Source: Bacillota bacterium
GTDB lineage: Bacteria > Bacillota > Limnochordia > JAAZLZ01
Length of the DNA stretch: 6,342 bases
NCBI GenBank assembly: GCA_012799075.1
Contig: JAAZLZ010000209.1
Coordinates: forward strand, 1 to 6,342
Direction: 5' to 3'
Shown here: positions 1-5,202 of the stretch, piece by piece
Numbering within the stretch: the first letter of the stretch is position 1
Layout of the letters: every line of letters begins with the position of its first letter
Notes under the pieces: model-generated
Databases searched by the model: none
What the model was told of the DNA's origin: nothing
What the model saw: the letters and a program-made list of their open reading frames with translations, nothing else
Made by a program: the position numbers and the translations under genes

Positions 1-887
1 AGATAGACATCCACGGTGTTGACCACCCCGCCCAGGGTGGTGTCGTTGGAGAAAACGGCAGCCTTGGTGCCGTCTGTGAAGGTCAGGAAGACCGCGGCCC
101 AGTCCTCAACATCCTGCCATTCATGGACCATCCACTTTTTCTCCTCCGCGGTGAAGCTGGGCGCTTTGGTCAAGTTGCCCATTTCCGCGGTCACCGATTT
201 GACCTGGATGGGCCTGCCTTCCTTGAGCATTCCTTCAAAGTGCTTCAAATGGAGCACCGCTCCCAAGGGGTGGGAGCCAAGCCTCAGCAAGGACCCCCCG
301 CCAGCTAGCCGCCACTCCCGGGAGTAAGCTGCATGGGAGCCGCTGTGGCTTTCCTCAGCCCGGATGTCAAGGATGGTTCCCCCACTGACTTCGATCAGCC
401 TTTTGGCCTTCACCAAGGGGGGTGCATACACGAAATCCTCCGCATAACCCAAGATCACTTGATTGTCCTCAACGGCCCGGAGGATCCGGTGGGCGCTGTC
501 CATGGCCACTTTGTACATCTGTCTTTTGGGGACGGTATGGCCGATGTTGGTCACTTCGCCTGGCAAGTCTTGTCCGAAGTAGCCTGTCAGGGGCTTTTCG
601 CAGATGATGTGTTTTTTCGCCTTGGCGCTGTTGATGCACACCTCCTCATGGAGGTTGTTGGGCACACAAACATCAATGGCATCGATGTCTTCATTGTCCA
701 GGAGATAACGATAGTCGGTGTAGTAATTCTTGATCCCGTATTGCCGCGCAAAGGCCTCTGCCCGCTCCCGGGTCCGGGAAGCAACCCCCACAACCTCCAC
801 CTGAACGCCCGTTACCTGACGCAGAGCGCTCATGTGCAGATGGGCCACAAACCCACAACCGACAATACCCAATCGAACCTTCCTCAC
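1..887 (-). CDS. Gfo/Idh/MocA-family NAD(P)-dependent oxidoreductase (3' end cut by window edge)
   Basis: Cytoplasmic NAD(P)-dependent dehydrogenase of the Gfo/Idh/MocA family, which typically oxidises or reduces sugars, inositols or sugar acids. The visible 295 residues start at a GTG (885-887) preceded by a perfect AGGAGG (895-900) seven bases away. Residues 5-20 hold the Rossmann dinucleotide-binding loop GIVGCGFVAHLH. Residues 68-80 (DAIDVCVPNNLHE) and 96-100 (CEKPL, with the family's catalytic-type lysine) are the standard second and third family signatures. Residues 197-206 (GGGSLLRLGSH) match the C-terminal-domain motif; the position usually occupied by Asp after LL is Arg here. Family members are about 330-390 residues, so some 40-90 residues are missing to the left. 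It lies 91 bases downstream of dctM on the same strand with no convincing terminator between, so it is probably the last visible gene of the TRAP operon and may process the imported compound. The family is secure; the substrate is not predictable. Confidence 0.93.
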   Translation of the reverse strand, partial: MRKVRLGIVGCGFVAHLHMSALRQVTGVQVEVVGVASRTRERAEAFARQYGIKNYYTDYRYLLDNEDIDAIDVCVPNNLHEEVCINSAKAKKHIICEKPLTGYFGQDLPGEVTNIGHTVPKRQMYKVAMDSAHRILRAVEDNQVILGYAEDFVYAPPLVKAKRLIEVSGGTILDIRAEESHSGSHAAYSREWRLAGGGSLLRLGSHPLGAVLHLKHFEGMLKEGRPIQVKSVTAEMGNLTKAPSFTAEEKKWMVHEWQDVEDWAAVFLTFTDGTKAAVFSNDTTLGGVVNTVDVY

Positions 888-894
888 GATTTCG

Positions 895-900
895 CCTCCT
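895..900 (-). promoter_or_regulatory. Shine-Dalgarno site fixing the oxidoreductase GTG start
   Basis: AGGAGG on the minus strand, seven bases from the GTG at 887. The Rossmann motif begins only a few residues later, so there is no room for a later start, and no better in-frame start was seen upstream. Confidence 0.8.
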
Positions 901-962
901 TCGCTGAATAATCGCCGACCAAAGCCGCGCCGAACCCTCCCCGAATTGGGGGGGCAGGCAAG

Positions 963-977
963 CCCAATGCCATTGGG
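963..977 (-). other. Small inverted repeat just after the dctM stop
   Basis: CCCAATG and CATTGGG form a perfect 7-base inverted repeat around a single base; a physical hairpin would have about six pairs and a three-base loop. It begins one base beyond the dctM TGA (979-981). No T-run follows on the minus strand; the downstream sequence is C-rich. It is therefore more likely an intercistronic stability or processing element than a rho-independent terminator. It could also be chance, given the short arms. Confidence 0.45.
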
Positions 978-978
978 G

Positions 979-2262
979 TCAATAAAGCCCCATCATTTTG
1001 GGCAGGAACATGGGTATCGCGGGAATATAGGTGATAATGAACAGCACCAGAATTTCCACCGCGATGAAGGGCCAGATCTCCCTGGTGATGTCTTCCAGAC
1101 CGATTTTCGATATGCCGCAGGCGACAAACAAGCAAAGTCCAACGGGCGGGGTGGCCAAACCGATGCATAGATTAACCACCATGATGCAGCCAAAATGGAG
1201 GGGATGGATGCCCAAGGACTCCATCATCGGGGCCAGGATGGGCACCAGGATGATAATCGCCGCGGAGGTGTCCATCACACACCCTACCATCAGCAGAAAG
1301 ATATTGACGATAAACAGCATCAACAACGGATTAGTGGTTAACGACAAGAAGAAAGCGGCTATTTGGGCGGGAATCTTCTGGGTGCTTAGCACCCAAGACA
1401 GAATGCTGGCACAGGCCACAACTAAGAGGATCATGCTGGTGGTCAGGCCAGCCCGGATCATGATGCCCGGCAGATCCTTGAGCTTCAATTCCCGGGTAAT
1501 GAAAAGTCCCACCACCAGGCCATAGGCCACCGCAATCGCAGCAGCCTCCGTAGGGGTGAATATACCGCTCAAGACGCCCCCGAGGATGATCAACGGCATG
1601 ACTAACGCCAGCACGGCCCTCTTGAAAGTGTCGAGAAACTGCCTCAAAGTAATAGGGGTTTCCCGGCGGGGGTAGCCCCGCTTTTTAGAGATGAAGTAGG
1701 CCACCACCATCATGCCGAAGCCAAAGAGGATCCCCGGTGCAAACCCGGCAAGGAACAATCCGCCGATGGAGATGCCTGCAGTCACCGCGTAGATGACCGC
1801 GGGAATGCTCGGGGGAATAATGGGGCCAACCACCGATGAGGCAGCCGTTACCGCGGCACTGAAGTCCACATCATAACCCTCTTCGATCATGGCTGGAATC
1901 AAGATGGAGCCCAGGGCCGACGTATCAGCAACGGCCGCCCCGGTAATGCCCGCGAAGAGCATGCTGGCCACAATATTGACCTGGGCCAGCCCCCCGCGGA
2001 TATGGCCGACGAGGGCATCGGAGAAACGAAGCAATCCCCGGGTGATCCCCCCGGTGTTCATCATCTCCCCGGCAAGGATAAAGAAGGGGATGGCCATCAA
2101 GGGGAACTGGTCGATGCCGGTGAACATGCGTTGGGCAATGACCAGCATGGGGGTCCTCCCCCAGACGGCCAAGGCCACCGCCGCGCTAATGCCTAAGACA
2201 AAGGCGACGGGCATACCGGCAACTAAGGTCGCGATGAATGTAATAACGATGACCCTTACCAT
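979..2262 (-). CDS. dctM: TRAP transporter large permease subunit, DctM family
   Basis: Main membrane channel of a tripartite ATP-independent periplasmic (TRAP) transporter. With DctQ it uses a sodium or proton gradient to bring in substrate delivered by DctP. The 427 residues are full length for the family and almost wholly hydrophobic, with about a dozen membrane segments. Family signatures are clear: GMPVAFVLGIS (16-26), IPFFILAGEMMNTGG (58-72), FAGITGAAVADTSALG (103-118), TAASSVVGPIIPPS (139-152), FTPTEAAA (235-242) and IGLATPPVG (367-375). The two Pro-rich elements belong to the two inverted halves of the fold and are near the transport site in known family structures. The ATG overlaps the dctQ stop by one base (TAATG). 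GGGGAGGA (2269-2276), inside the end of dctQ, lies six bases upstream, so translation is probably coupled. No frameshift or missing motif was seen. Family membership is near certain; the substrate is not encoded in this subunit in a readable way. Confidence 0.97.
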   Translation of the reverse strand: MVRVIVITFIATLVAGMPVAFVLGISAAVALAVWGRTPMLVIAQRMFTGIDQFPLMAIPFFILAGEMMNTGGITRGLLRFSDALVGHIRGGLAQVNIVASMLFAGITGAAVADTSALGSILIPAMIEEGYDVDFSAAVTAASSVVGPIIPPSIPAVIYAVTAGISIGGLFLAGFAPGILFGFGMMVVAYFISKKRGYPRRETPITLRQFLDTFKRAVLALVMPLIILGGVLSGIFTPTEAAAIAVAYGLVVGLFITRELKLKDLPGIMIRAGLTTSMILLVVACASILSWVLSTQKIPAQIAAFFLSLTTNPLLMLFIVNIFLLMVGCVMDTSAAIIILVPILAPMMESLGIHPLHFGCIMVVNLCIGLATPPVGLCLFVACGISKIGLEDITREIWPFIAVEILVLFIITYIPAIPMFLPKMMGLY

Positions 2263-2771
2263 TACGCGTCCTCCCCAATCTGAATTCTTGTTGGCTCTTC
2301 CTTCGCGGTGAGCAGCTCAATCGTTGCAAAGAACAGGTACACGAAGAAGATGATGCCGCCGACGAATACCGCGGCATAAGCGTAGGACATGGGAACACGG
2401 AGACTTGGGGCGAGCTGCCTGTGCACCCGCTTGACGATCACGTAACCATGGCGGACAACCAAATAGTAAAACCACCCGATCACCACGTTGCCCAGCAGCA
2501 AGATCCACTTCCTGACCTTGAAGGGCAGCTTATCGATGACGAAGGTCACGCCCACGTGGGCCCCTTGGTAGAAGGCCAGTCCCGTTCCCATGTAGGCCGT
2601 CCAGATCATCAGATAGCGAGCCAGCTCTTCGGTCCAGACCACCGTTTTGTGCAGGATATACCGACCTACCACACCATACCAAACCACAATAGTCATACAC
2701 GTCATTAGGATAATAATGCCGATTTCGCAGATCCGGGTCAAAAGTTCCCGCGTCCGATCGAGCTTTTCCAT
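2262..2771 (-). CDS. dctQ: TRAP transporter small permease subunit, DctQ family
   Basis: Small membrane subunit of the TRAP transporter, required with DctM for uptake and thought to support the large subunit. The 169 residues are a normal family length. Four membrane segments can be read at about 14-37, 50-70, 88-108 and 127-152. The conserved DctQ stretch VVWTEELARYLMIWTAYMG lies at 44-62 and the C-terminal LRVPMSYAYAAVFVG at 124-138. The tail after residue 155 is charged and probably cytoplasmic. The ATG has a strong AGGAGG (2781-2786) nine bases upstream. Its stop overlaps the dctM ATG by one base, so the two permease genes form a tight translational unit. It is 70 bases downstream of dctP, with a stable hairpin in that gap. 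Confidence 0.95.
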   Translation of the reverse strand: MEKLDRTRELLTRICEIGIIILMTCMTIVVWYGVVGRYILHKTVVWTEELARYLMIWTAYMGTGLAFYQGAHVGVTFVIDKLPFKVRKWILLLGNVVIGWFYYLVVRHGYVIVKRVHRQLAPSLRVPMSYAYAAVFVGGIIFFVYLFFATIELLTAKEEPTRIQIGEDA

Positions 2772-2780
2772 TGTTAGGTC

Positions 2781-2786
2781 CCTCCT
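2781..2786 (-). promoter_or_regulatory. Shine-Dalgarno site of dctQ
   Basis: AGGAGG on the minus strand, nine bases before the dctQ ATG. It lies about 20 bases downstream of the dctP-dctQ hairpin, so it remains exposed when that hairpin forms, allowing dctQM to be translated independently of dctP. Confidence 0.75.
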
Positions 2787-2805
2787 AATGATGTGGACGA
2801 AGGGA

Positions 2806-2829
2806 GCCTGGGCGCCAGGGCGCCCAGGC
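2806..2829 (-). promoter_or_regulatory. Intercistronic hairpin between dctP and dctQ
   Basis: A perfect inverted repeat, GCCTGGGCGC with GCGCCCAGGC, gives a 10-pair, almost all G-C stem around a four-base loop. It starts 12 bases after the dctP stop and ends about 20 bases before the dctQ SD. No T-run follows on the minus strand, so it is not a typical rho-independent terminator. Such hairpins behind binding-protein genes are known in transporter operons to protect the upstream transcript from 3' exonucleases or to attenuate read-through, raising binding protein over membrane subunits. That role is inferred here. Confidence 0.72.
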
Positions 2830-2841
2830 CTTATCCTTCAT

Positions 2842-3891
2842 CTACCACATGGGCCACTTGCCGGAACCAACCTGATATTTCTCCTCGGCCCGTTCAACTT
2901 CGACGATGACCTTGTCAACCCACGCATCGCCGATCTGCCCCCGAATCCAGGCCTCAACAGGGGGACCCGCCTTGGCCCTGAAGGCCTCCAGTTCCTCCAC
3001 CGTCGGGAAGTAGACTTCCATTCCCTGCTCCCGCAGCCGGTCGACCCCGGTGGCCGACGTCCAAATCTGCATGCCCCGGTGGACCAGGCCGGCCAAGATC
3101 GCGGCATCGAGTACGATCTGCTGCAAATCCTTAGGCAGCGACTGGAAGAAATCATCATTGATGAAGGTGAAGTCGATTGAATAGATGTGGCCGTCCATGG
3201 TCAGGTACTTCTGGACTTCATAGAACTTCATGACCTCGATCAAGCAGACGGGGTTCTCCTGGCCGTCGACAACTCCCATCTGCAACGCGGTGTAAAGCTC
3301 GCCCCAGGCGATAGGCGTCGGCGATGCTCCCATAGACTCCACCATCTTCATGTGGGCTGGGTGCTCCATGGTGCGGAATTTCAGACCCGCCATATCCTCT
3401 GGCTTTTTGATGGGCCGGACGGTATTGGTGAAGTTCCGGAAGCCGTTTTCGCTCACCTTGAGGCAGCGAACGCCCGACTGGTTTCTCATTTCCTCCATGA
3501 GTTCGGCAACAACCGGACCATCGAGGACCTCCCAAGCGATATGTTCTGATCGGAACATGTAAGGCACGGCCAAGCACATAATCTCAGGGAAAAAGCCCGC
3601 CACCGAACCCTCACTCACGTTGCACATCTCGATGCTGCCCAGCTGGACGCCCTCTAGCATCTCCCGCTCGGAGCCAAGTTCACTGGACGGATAGATCTCC
3701 ACCTCAATCCGTCCGCCGGACCGCTCTTCGGCATAGTACTTGAAGATCAGCGCATCACCATGGGCCGGTCCCTTAATCGGATCGGGGGGGTCTCCGTGGG
3801 CATACTTGATGACGTACTCCGCCGCATAACAATTTACGGCCAACCCGGCAACCAACAGCAGCACACCTAGCAACAACCACCATTTTTTCAC
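2842..3891 (-). CDS. dctP: TRAP transporter extracytoplasmic substrate-binding protein, DctP family
   Basis: Binds the substrate outside the cytoplasmic membrane and hands it to DctQM. The preferred start is the GTG at 3889-3891 (349 residues): AAAGGGG (3901-3907) then lies nine bases upstream, and the protein opens as a classic signal peptide (MKKWW, hydrophobic run to about residue 20, cleavage near CYA-AEY at 23-24). An in-frame ATG at 3898-3900 would add three residues but touches the SD with no spacer. In GTG numbering, the DctP core is evident: GFRNFTNTVRPI (150-161), GLKFRT (169-174) with the arginine (about 173) that in this family clamps the substrate carboxylate, then GASPTPIAWGELYTALQMG and VVDGQENP up to residue 214. 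The arginine supports an acid substrate. The Cys near the signal-peptide end is not in a lipobox (AVNC), so it is probably free in a periplasm. It is the first gene of the minus-strand operon. Confidence 0.95.
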   Translation of the reverse strand: MKKWWLLLGVLLLVAGLAVNCYAAEYVIKYAHGDPPDPIKGPAHGDALIFKYYAEERSGGRIEVEIYPSSELGSEREMLEGVQLGSIEMCNVSEGSVAGFFPEIMCLAVPYMFRSEHIAWEVLDGPVVAELMEEMRNQSGVRCLKVSENGFRNFTNTVRPIKKPEDMAGLKFRTMEHPAHMKMVESMGASPTPIAWGELYTALQMGVVDGQENPVCLIEVMKFYEVQKYLTMDGHIYSIDFTFINDDFFQSLPKDLQQIVLDAAILAGLVHRGMQIWTSATGVDRLREQGMEVYFPTVEELEAFRAKAGPPVEAWIRGQIGDAWVDKVIVEVERAEEKYQVGSGKWPMW

Positions 3892-3900
3892 TTCTTCCAT

Positions 3901-3907
3901 CCCCTTT
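3901..3907 (-). promoter_or_regulatory. dctP ribosome binding site that decides the start
   Basis: AAAGGGG on the minus strand abuts the ATG at 3898-3900 but is nine bases from the GTG at 3889-3891. Spacing therefore favours GTG, and the resulting N-terminus is a more typical signal peptide. The match to the anti-SD is moderate rather than strong. Confidence 0.6.
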
Positions 3908-3923
3908 CGTTTTTGGCTTTTTC

Positions 3924-3933
3924 CGACGCGTCG
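3924..3933. promoter_or_regulatory. 10-base palindrome upstream of dctP, possible operator
   Basis: CGACGCGTCG is perfectly self-complementary and overlaps a second palindrome, CGATCG (3932-3937). It lies about 33 bases before the dctP GTG, in the 5' untranslated or promoter-proximal zone. A dimeric regulator could bind here, but no regulator gene is in the window and the motif was not matched to a known family. Chance occurrence is possible. Confidence 0.3.
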
Positions 3934-3974
3934 ATCGGCCTTAACTGCAACAAACGTTCACTTTATTGCCTGTG

Positions 3975-4003
3975 TTGTCTGTTGTGCGTGGTGTCTATAT
4001 AAT
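3975..4003 (+). promoter_or_regulatory. Sigma-70-type promoter for the tctCBA operon
   Basis: A consensus -10 TATAAT (3998-4003) lies 17 bases after TTGTCT (3975-3980), which matches four of six positions of the TTGACA -35. Spacing is optimal. Transcription would begin near 4009-4011, giving tctC a leader of about 195 bases. The spacer and -35 overlap two near-copies of a 9-mer (GTGTTGTCT at 3972-3980, GTGGTGTCT at 3988-3996), which could be regulator half-sites. Confidence 0.65.
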
Positions 4004-4069
4004 TCTCTATTTTTACCTGGTTTCCTCCCGCCTTGCCAAATTTGCCGGAATTCACCACCGGGCAACAGT

Positions 4070-4086
4070 GGGAGAAGGCCTTTCCC
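4070..4086 (+). other. Weak hairpins in the tctC leader
   Basis: GGG, a bulged A and GAA can pair with TTTCCC around a GGCC loop (one G-T wobble). Just upstream, TTGCC (4042-4046) can pair with GGCAA (4061-4065), extended by two more G-C pairs across a bulge. No T-run follows either stem. Together they suggest a folded leader, but neither stem is strong enough to assign a riboswitch or attenuator. Confidence 0.3.
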
Positions 4087-4186
4087 TTGACAGGAGAATG
4101 AAGCAGAATGTCGAAGTCCGTCTAAGTCCTGTGGGGAGGAGGTGAACAGAGGTTCCAGCCAGGGTCAAGGCAAGGATGACACTTCT

Positions 4187-4195
4187 AAAAGGAGG
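4187..4195 (+). promoter_or_regulatory. Shine-Dalgarno site fixing the tctC ATG start
   Basis: AAAAGGAGG lies nine bases before the ATG at 4205, immediately ahead of a clean signal peptide. This outweighs the in-frame GTG at 4142, which would add 21 hydrophilic residues in front of the signal peptide and lies inside its own purine tract with no usable spacing. Confidence 0.85.
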
Positions 4196-4204
4196 CATGA
4201 GAAG

Positions 4205-5152
4205 ATGAAAAGAACGAGACTACTCTTAGCAATTATCGCGATCTTCCTGGTGGGTGCTACCGTCAGTGCGGCTAGTTATCCAGTCAAGCCGATCAAACTC
4301 TTGGTGCCCTATGCACCCGGTGGAACCTCGGACACCCTAGCGCGGATCATGGAGAAACACCTGGTTGACTATCTGCCTAAGCCCATTGTTGTAGTCAATA
4401 TGGAGGGCGCCGGTGGAGTCGCCGGGTGCAGCGAAGTAAAACGGGCCAGACCCGATGGATATACTCTTTTGCTCCATCATACCGCCATGCATATTGCCTA
4501 CCATATGGACCTGGCCGATTTCGGCTATGCCGATTTCGACCCGGTGGCCCTGGTAGCCGTTGCTCCCCAGGCCATCCTGGCGAAGAGCGATGCTCCCTTC
4601 AACAACTTAGTTGAGCTGCAGGCCTACGCCAAAGAGCGCCCCAACGGCGTTCTGTACGCCATGGGCGCCGGCGGAACCAGCCAGTTCACCGGCATAGCCC
4701 TTAATGACGTCCTGGACATCGAGCTTAAGCTCGTGGATGTTGGCGGCGGTGCTAACCGCATGGCCTCCGTCCTCGGTGGACACACCCAGGTCATGTATGA
4801 GGCAGTGGGCGCCACCATGCCCCACGTTCAGGCCAACAACCTGAAGTATCTGGCGGTTTTGTCCGAGGAAAGGGAGCCGGTAATCGCCGACGTGCCAACG
4901 GCGAAAGAACAAGGCTTTGACCTGGTCGCGCCCCTGCCGCTGGGAGTCTATGGACCGAAGGGACTTCCTGCAGAGGTCATCGAGGTTCTTGAGGAAGCCC
5001 TCGAGAAGCTCTGTGCGGACCCCGAATTCCAGGCGGACCTGGCGAAGATCACCTACAATGCCGAGTTTCTCCCCAGGGAGAAATTCATCGAACATCTATC
5101 CCAGGAGAACGACTACATCGCTAAGTACGCTGCCCAAATCAAAGGAAACTAA
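4205..5152 (+). CDS. tctC: Tripartite tricarboxylate transporter substrate-binding protein, TctC/BUG family
   Basis: Periplasmic binding protein of a TTT transporter. It captures a small carboxylate (citrate-like, dicarboxylate or aromatic acid in known members) and presents it to TctBA. The 315 residues are normal length. A signal peptide spans residues 1-22 (basic start MKRTR, hydrophobic core, cleavage at VSA-ASYP). The mature part begins with the family hallmark YPVKPIKLLVPYAPGG (25-40), followed by TSDTLAR (41-47), VNMEGAGGVAG (64-74) and RPDGYTLLL (82-90). Later marks are MGAGGTSQFTG (153-163), VPTAKEQGF (230-238) and GPKGLP (250-255). There is no lipobox. It is first in the plus-strand operon. 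An in-frame GTG at 4142 was set aside (see the SD entry). Family assignment is very secure; the ligand cannot be read from sequence, since this family is diverse and many members are orphans. Confidence 0.96.
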   Translation: MKRTRLLLAIIAIFLVGATVSAASYPVKPIKLLVPYAPGGTSDTLARIMEKHLVDYLPKPIVVVNMEGAGGVAGCSEVKRARPDGYTLLLHHTAMHIAYHMDLADFGYADFDPVALVAVAPQAILAKSDAPFNNLVELQAYAKERPNGVLYAMGAGGTSQFTGIALNDVLDIELKLVDVGGGANRMASVLGGHTQVMYEAVGATMPHVQANNLKYLAVLSEEREPVIADVPTAKEQGFDLVAPLPLGVYGPKGLPAEVIEVLEEALEKLCADPEFQADLAKITYNAEFLPREKFIEHLSQENDYIAKYAAQIKGN

Positions 5153-5156
5153 CCGT

Positions 5157-5190
5157 TAAAGTGGGGAGGAGCCCTTCCTCCCCACCTTTA
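5157..5190 (+). promoter_or_regulatory. Strong intercistronic hairpin between tctC and tctB
   Basis: GTGGGGAGGA (5161-5170) and TCCTCCCCAC (5176-5185) form a perfect 10-pair stem with a five-base loop. It extends by TAAA (5157-5160) with TTTA (5187-5190) across one bulged C, for about 14 pairs. It begins four bases after the tctC stop and ends directly against the tctB SD at 5191. The 3' side has only TTT, so a full terminator is unlikely. Stabilisation of the tctC message or partial attenuation before tctBA is the likely role (inference). Confidence 0.75.
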
Positions 5191-5198
5191 GAGGTGAT
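5191..5198 (+). promoter_or_regulatory. Shine-Dalgarno site deciding the tctB TTG start
   Basis: GAGGTGAT is an exact eight-base match to the complement of the 16S rRNA tail. Its GAGG core is eight bases from the TTG at 5203. The site follows the hairpin with no gap, so folding of the hairpin could affect ribosome access. Confidence 0.75.
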
Positions 5199-5202
5199 AT
5201 CA

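Larger units (their letters stand above)
3892..4204. other. Divergent intergenic control region between dctP and tctC
   Basis: About 313 bases with no supported gene. From left to right it holds the dctP SD (3901-3907), a 10-base palindrome (3924-3933), an imperfect direct repeat overlapping a plus-strand promoter (3972-4003), two weak leader hairpins (4042-4065 and 4070-4086) and two SD-like purine tracts (4132-4141 and 4187-4195). No recognisable riboswitch core was seen: the T-box consensus and the TPP and fluoride signatures were looked for by eye. A minus-strand promoter for dctP must lie here, or dctP must rely on a non-sigma-70 signal, but no convincing -35/-10 pair was found on that strand. 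Confidence 0.7.

Noticed and set aside
333..911. 192-codon open frame on the plus strand
   Set aside because: It lies antisense to the oxidoreductase, which has a continuous frame with all family motifs and a perfect SD. The plus-strand translation resembles no protein family.
938..956. C-rich/G-rich inverted repeat in the dctM-oxidoreductase gap as a terminator
   Set aside because: On the transcribed minus strand only four inner pairs are clean before an A-C mismatch, and no T-run follows.
1031..1525. 164-codon open frame on the plus strand, and a similar one at 1889-2311
   Set aside because: Both are antisense to dctM and rich in Met, Arg, Thr and Ile, as expected from the complement of a membrane-protein gene.
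2806..2829. Rho-independent terminator after dctP
   Set aside because: The stem is strong but no T-run follows on the minus strand, and dctQ/dctM must be transcribed with or beyond it. It is called an intercistronic hairpin instead.
2647..3180. 177-codon open frame on the plus strand spanning dctQ and dctP
   Set aside because: It is antisense to two well-supported genes, crosses their intergenic hairpin, and shows no SD or family motif.
3820..3832. Lipoprotein signal (AVNC) in DctP
   Set aside because: Asn at the position before Cys does not fit the lipobox, which needs a small residue such as Gly, Ala or Ser; a type I cleavage after CYA is a better fit.
4098..4145. Possible 15-codon leader peptide upstream of tctC
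   Set aside because: The SD-like AGGAG is only one base from the ATG, and the peptide (MKQNVEVRLSPVGRR) has no run of one amino acid suggesting attenuation.
4142..4204. N-terminal extension of tctC from a GTG at 4142
   Set aside because: It would put 21 polar residues before the signal peptide and has no properly spaced SD, whereas the ATG at 4205 has AAAAGGAGG nine bases upstream.
4607..5095. 162-codon open frame on the minus strand
   Set aside because: It is antisense to tctC, whose family motifs are clear; there is no recognisable domain or supporting start signal.
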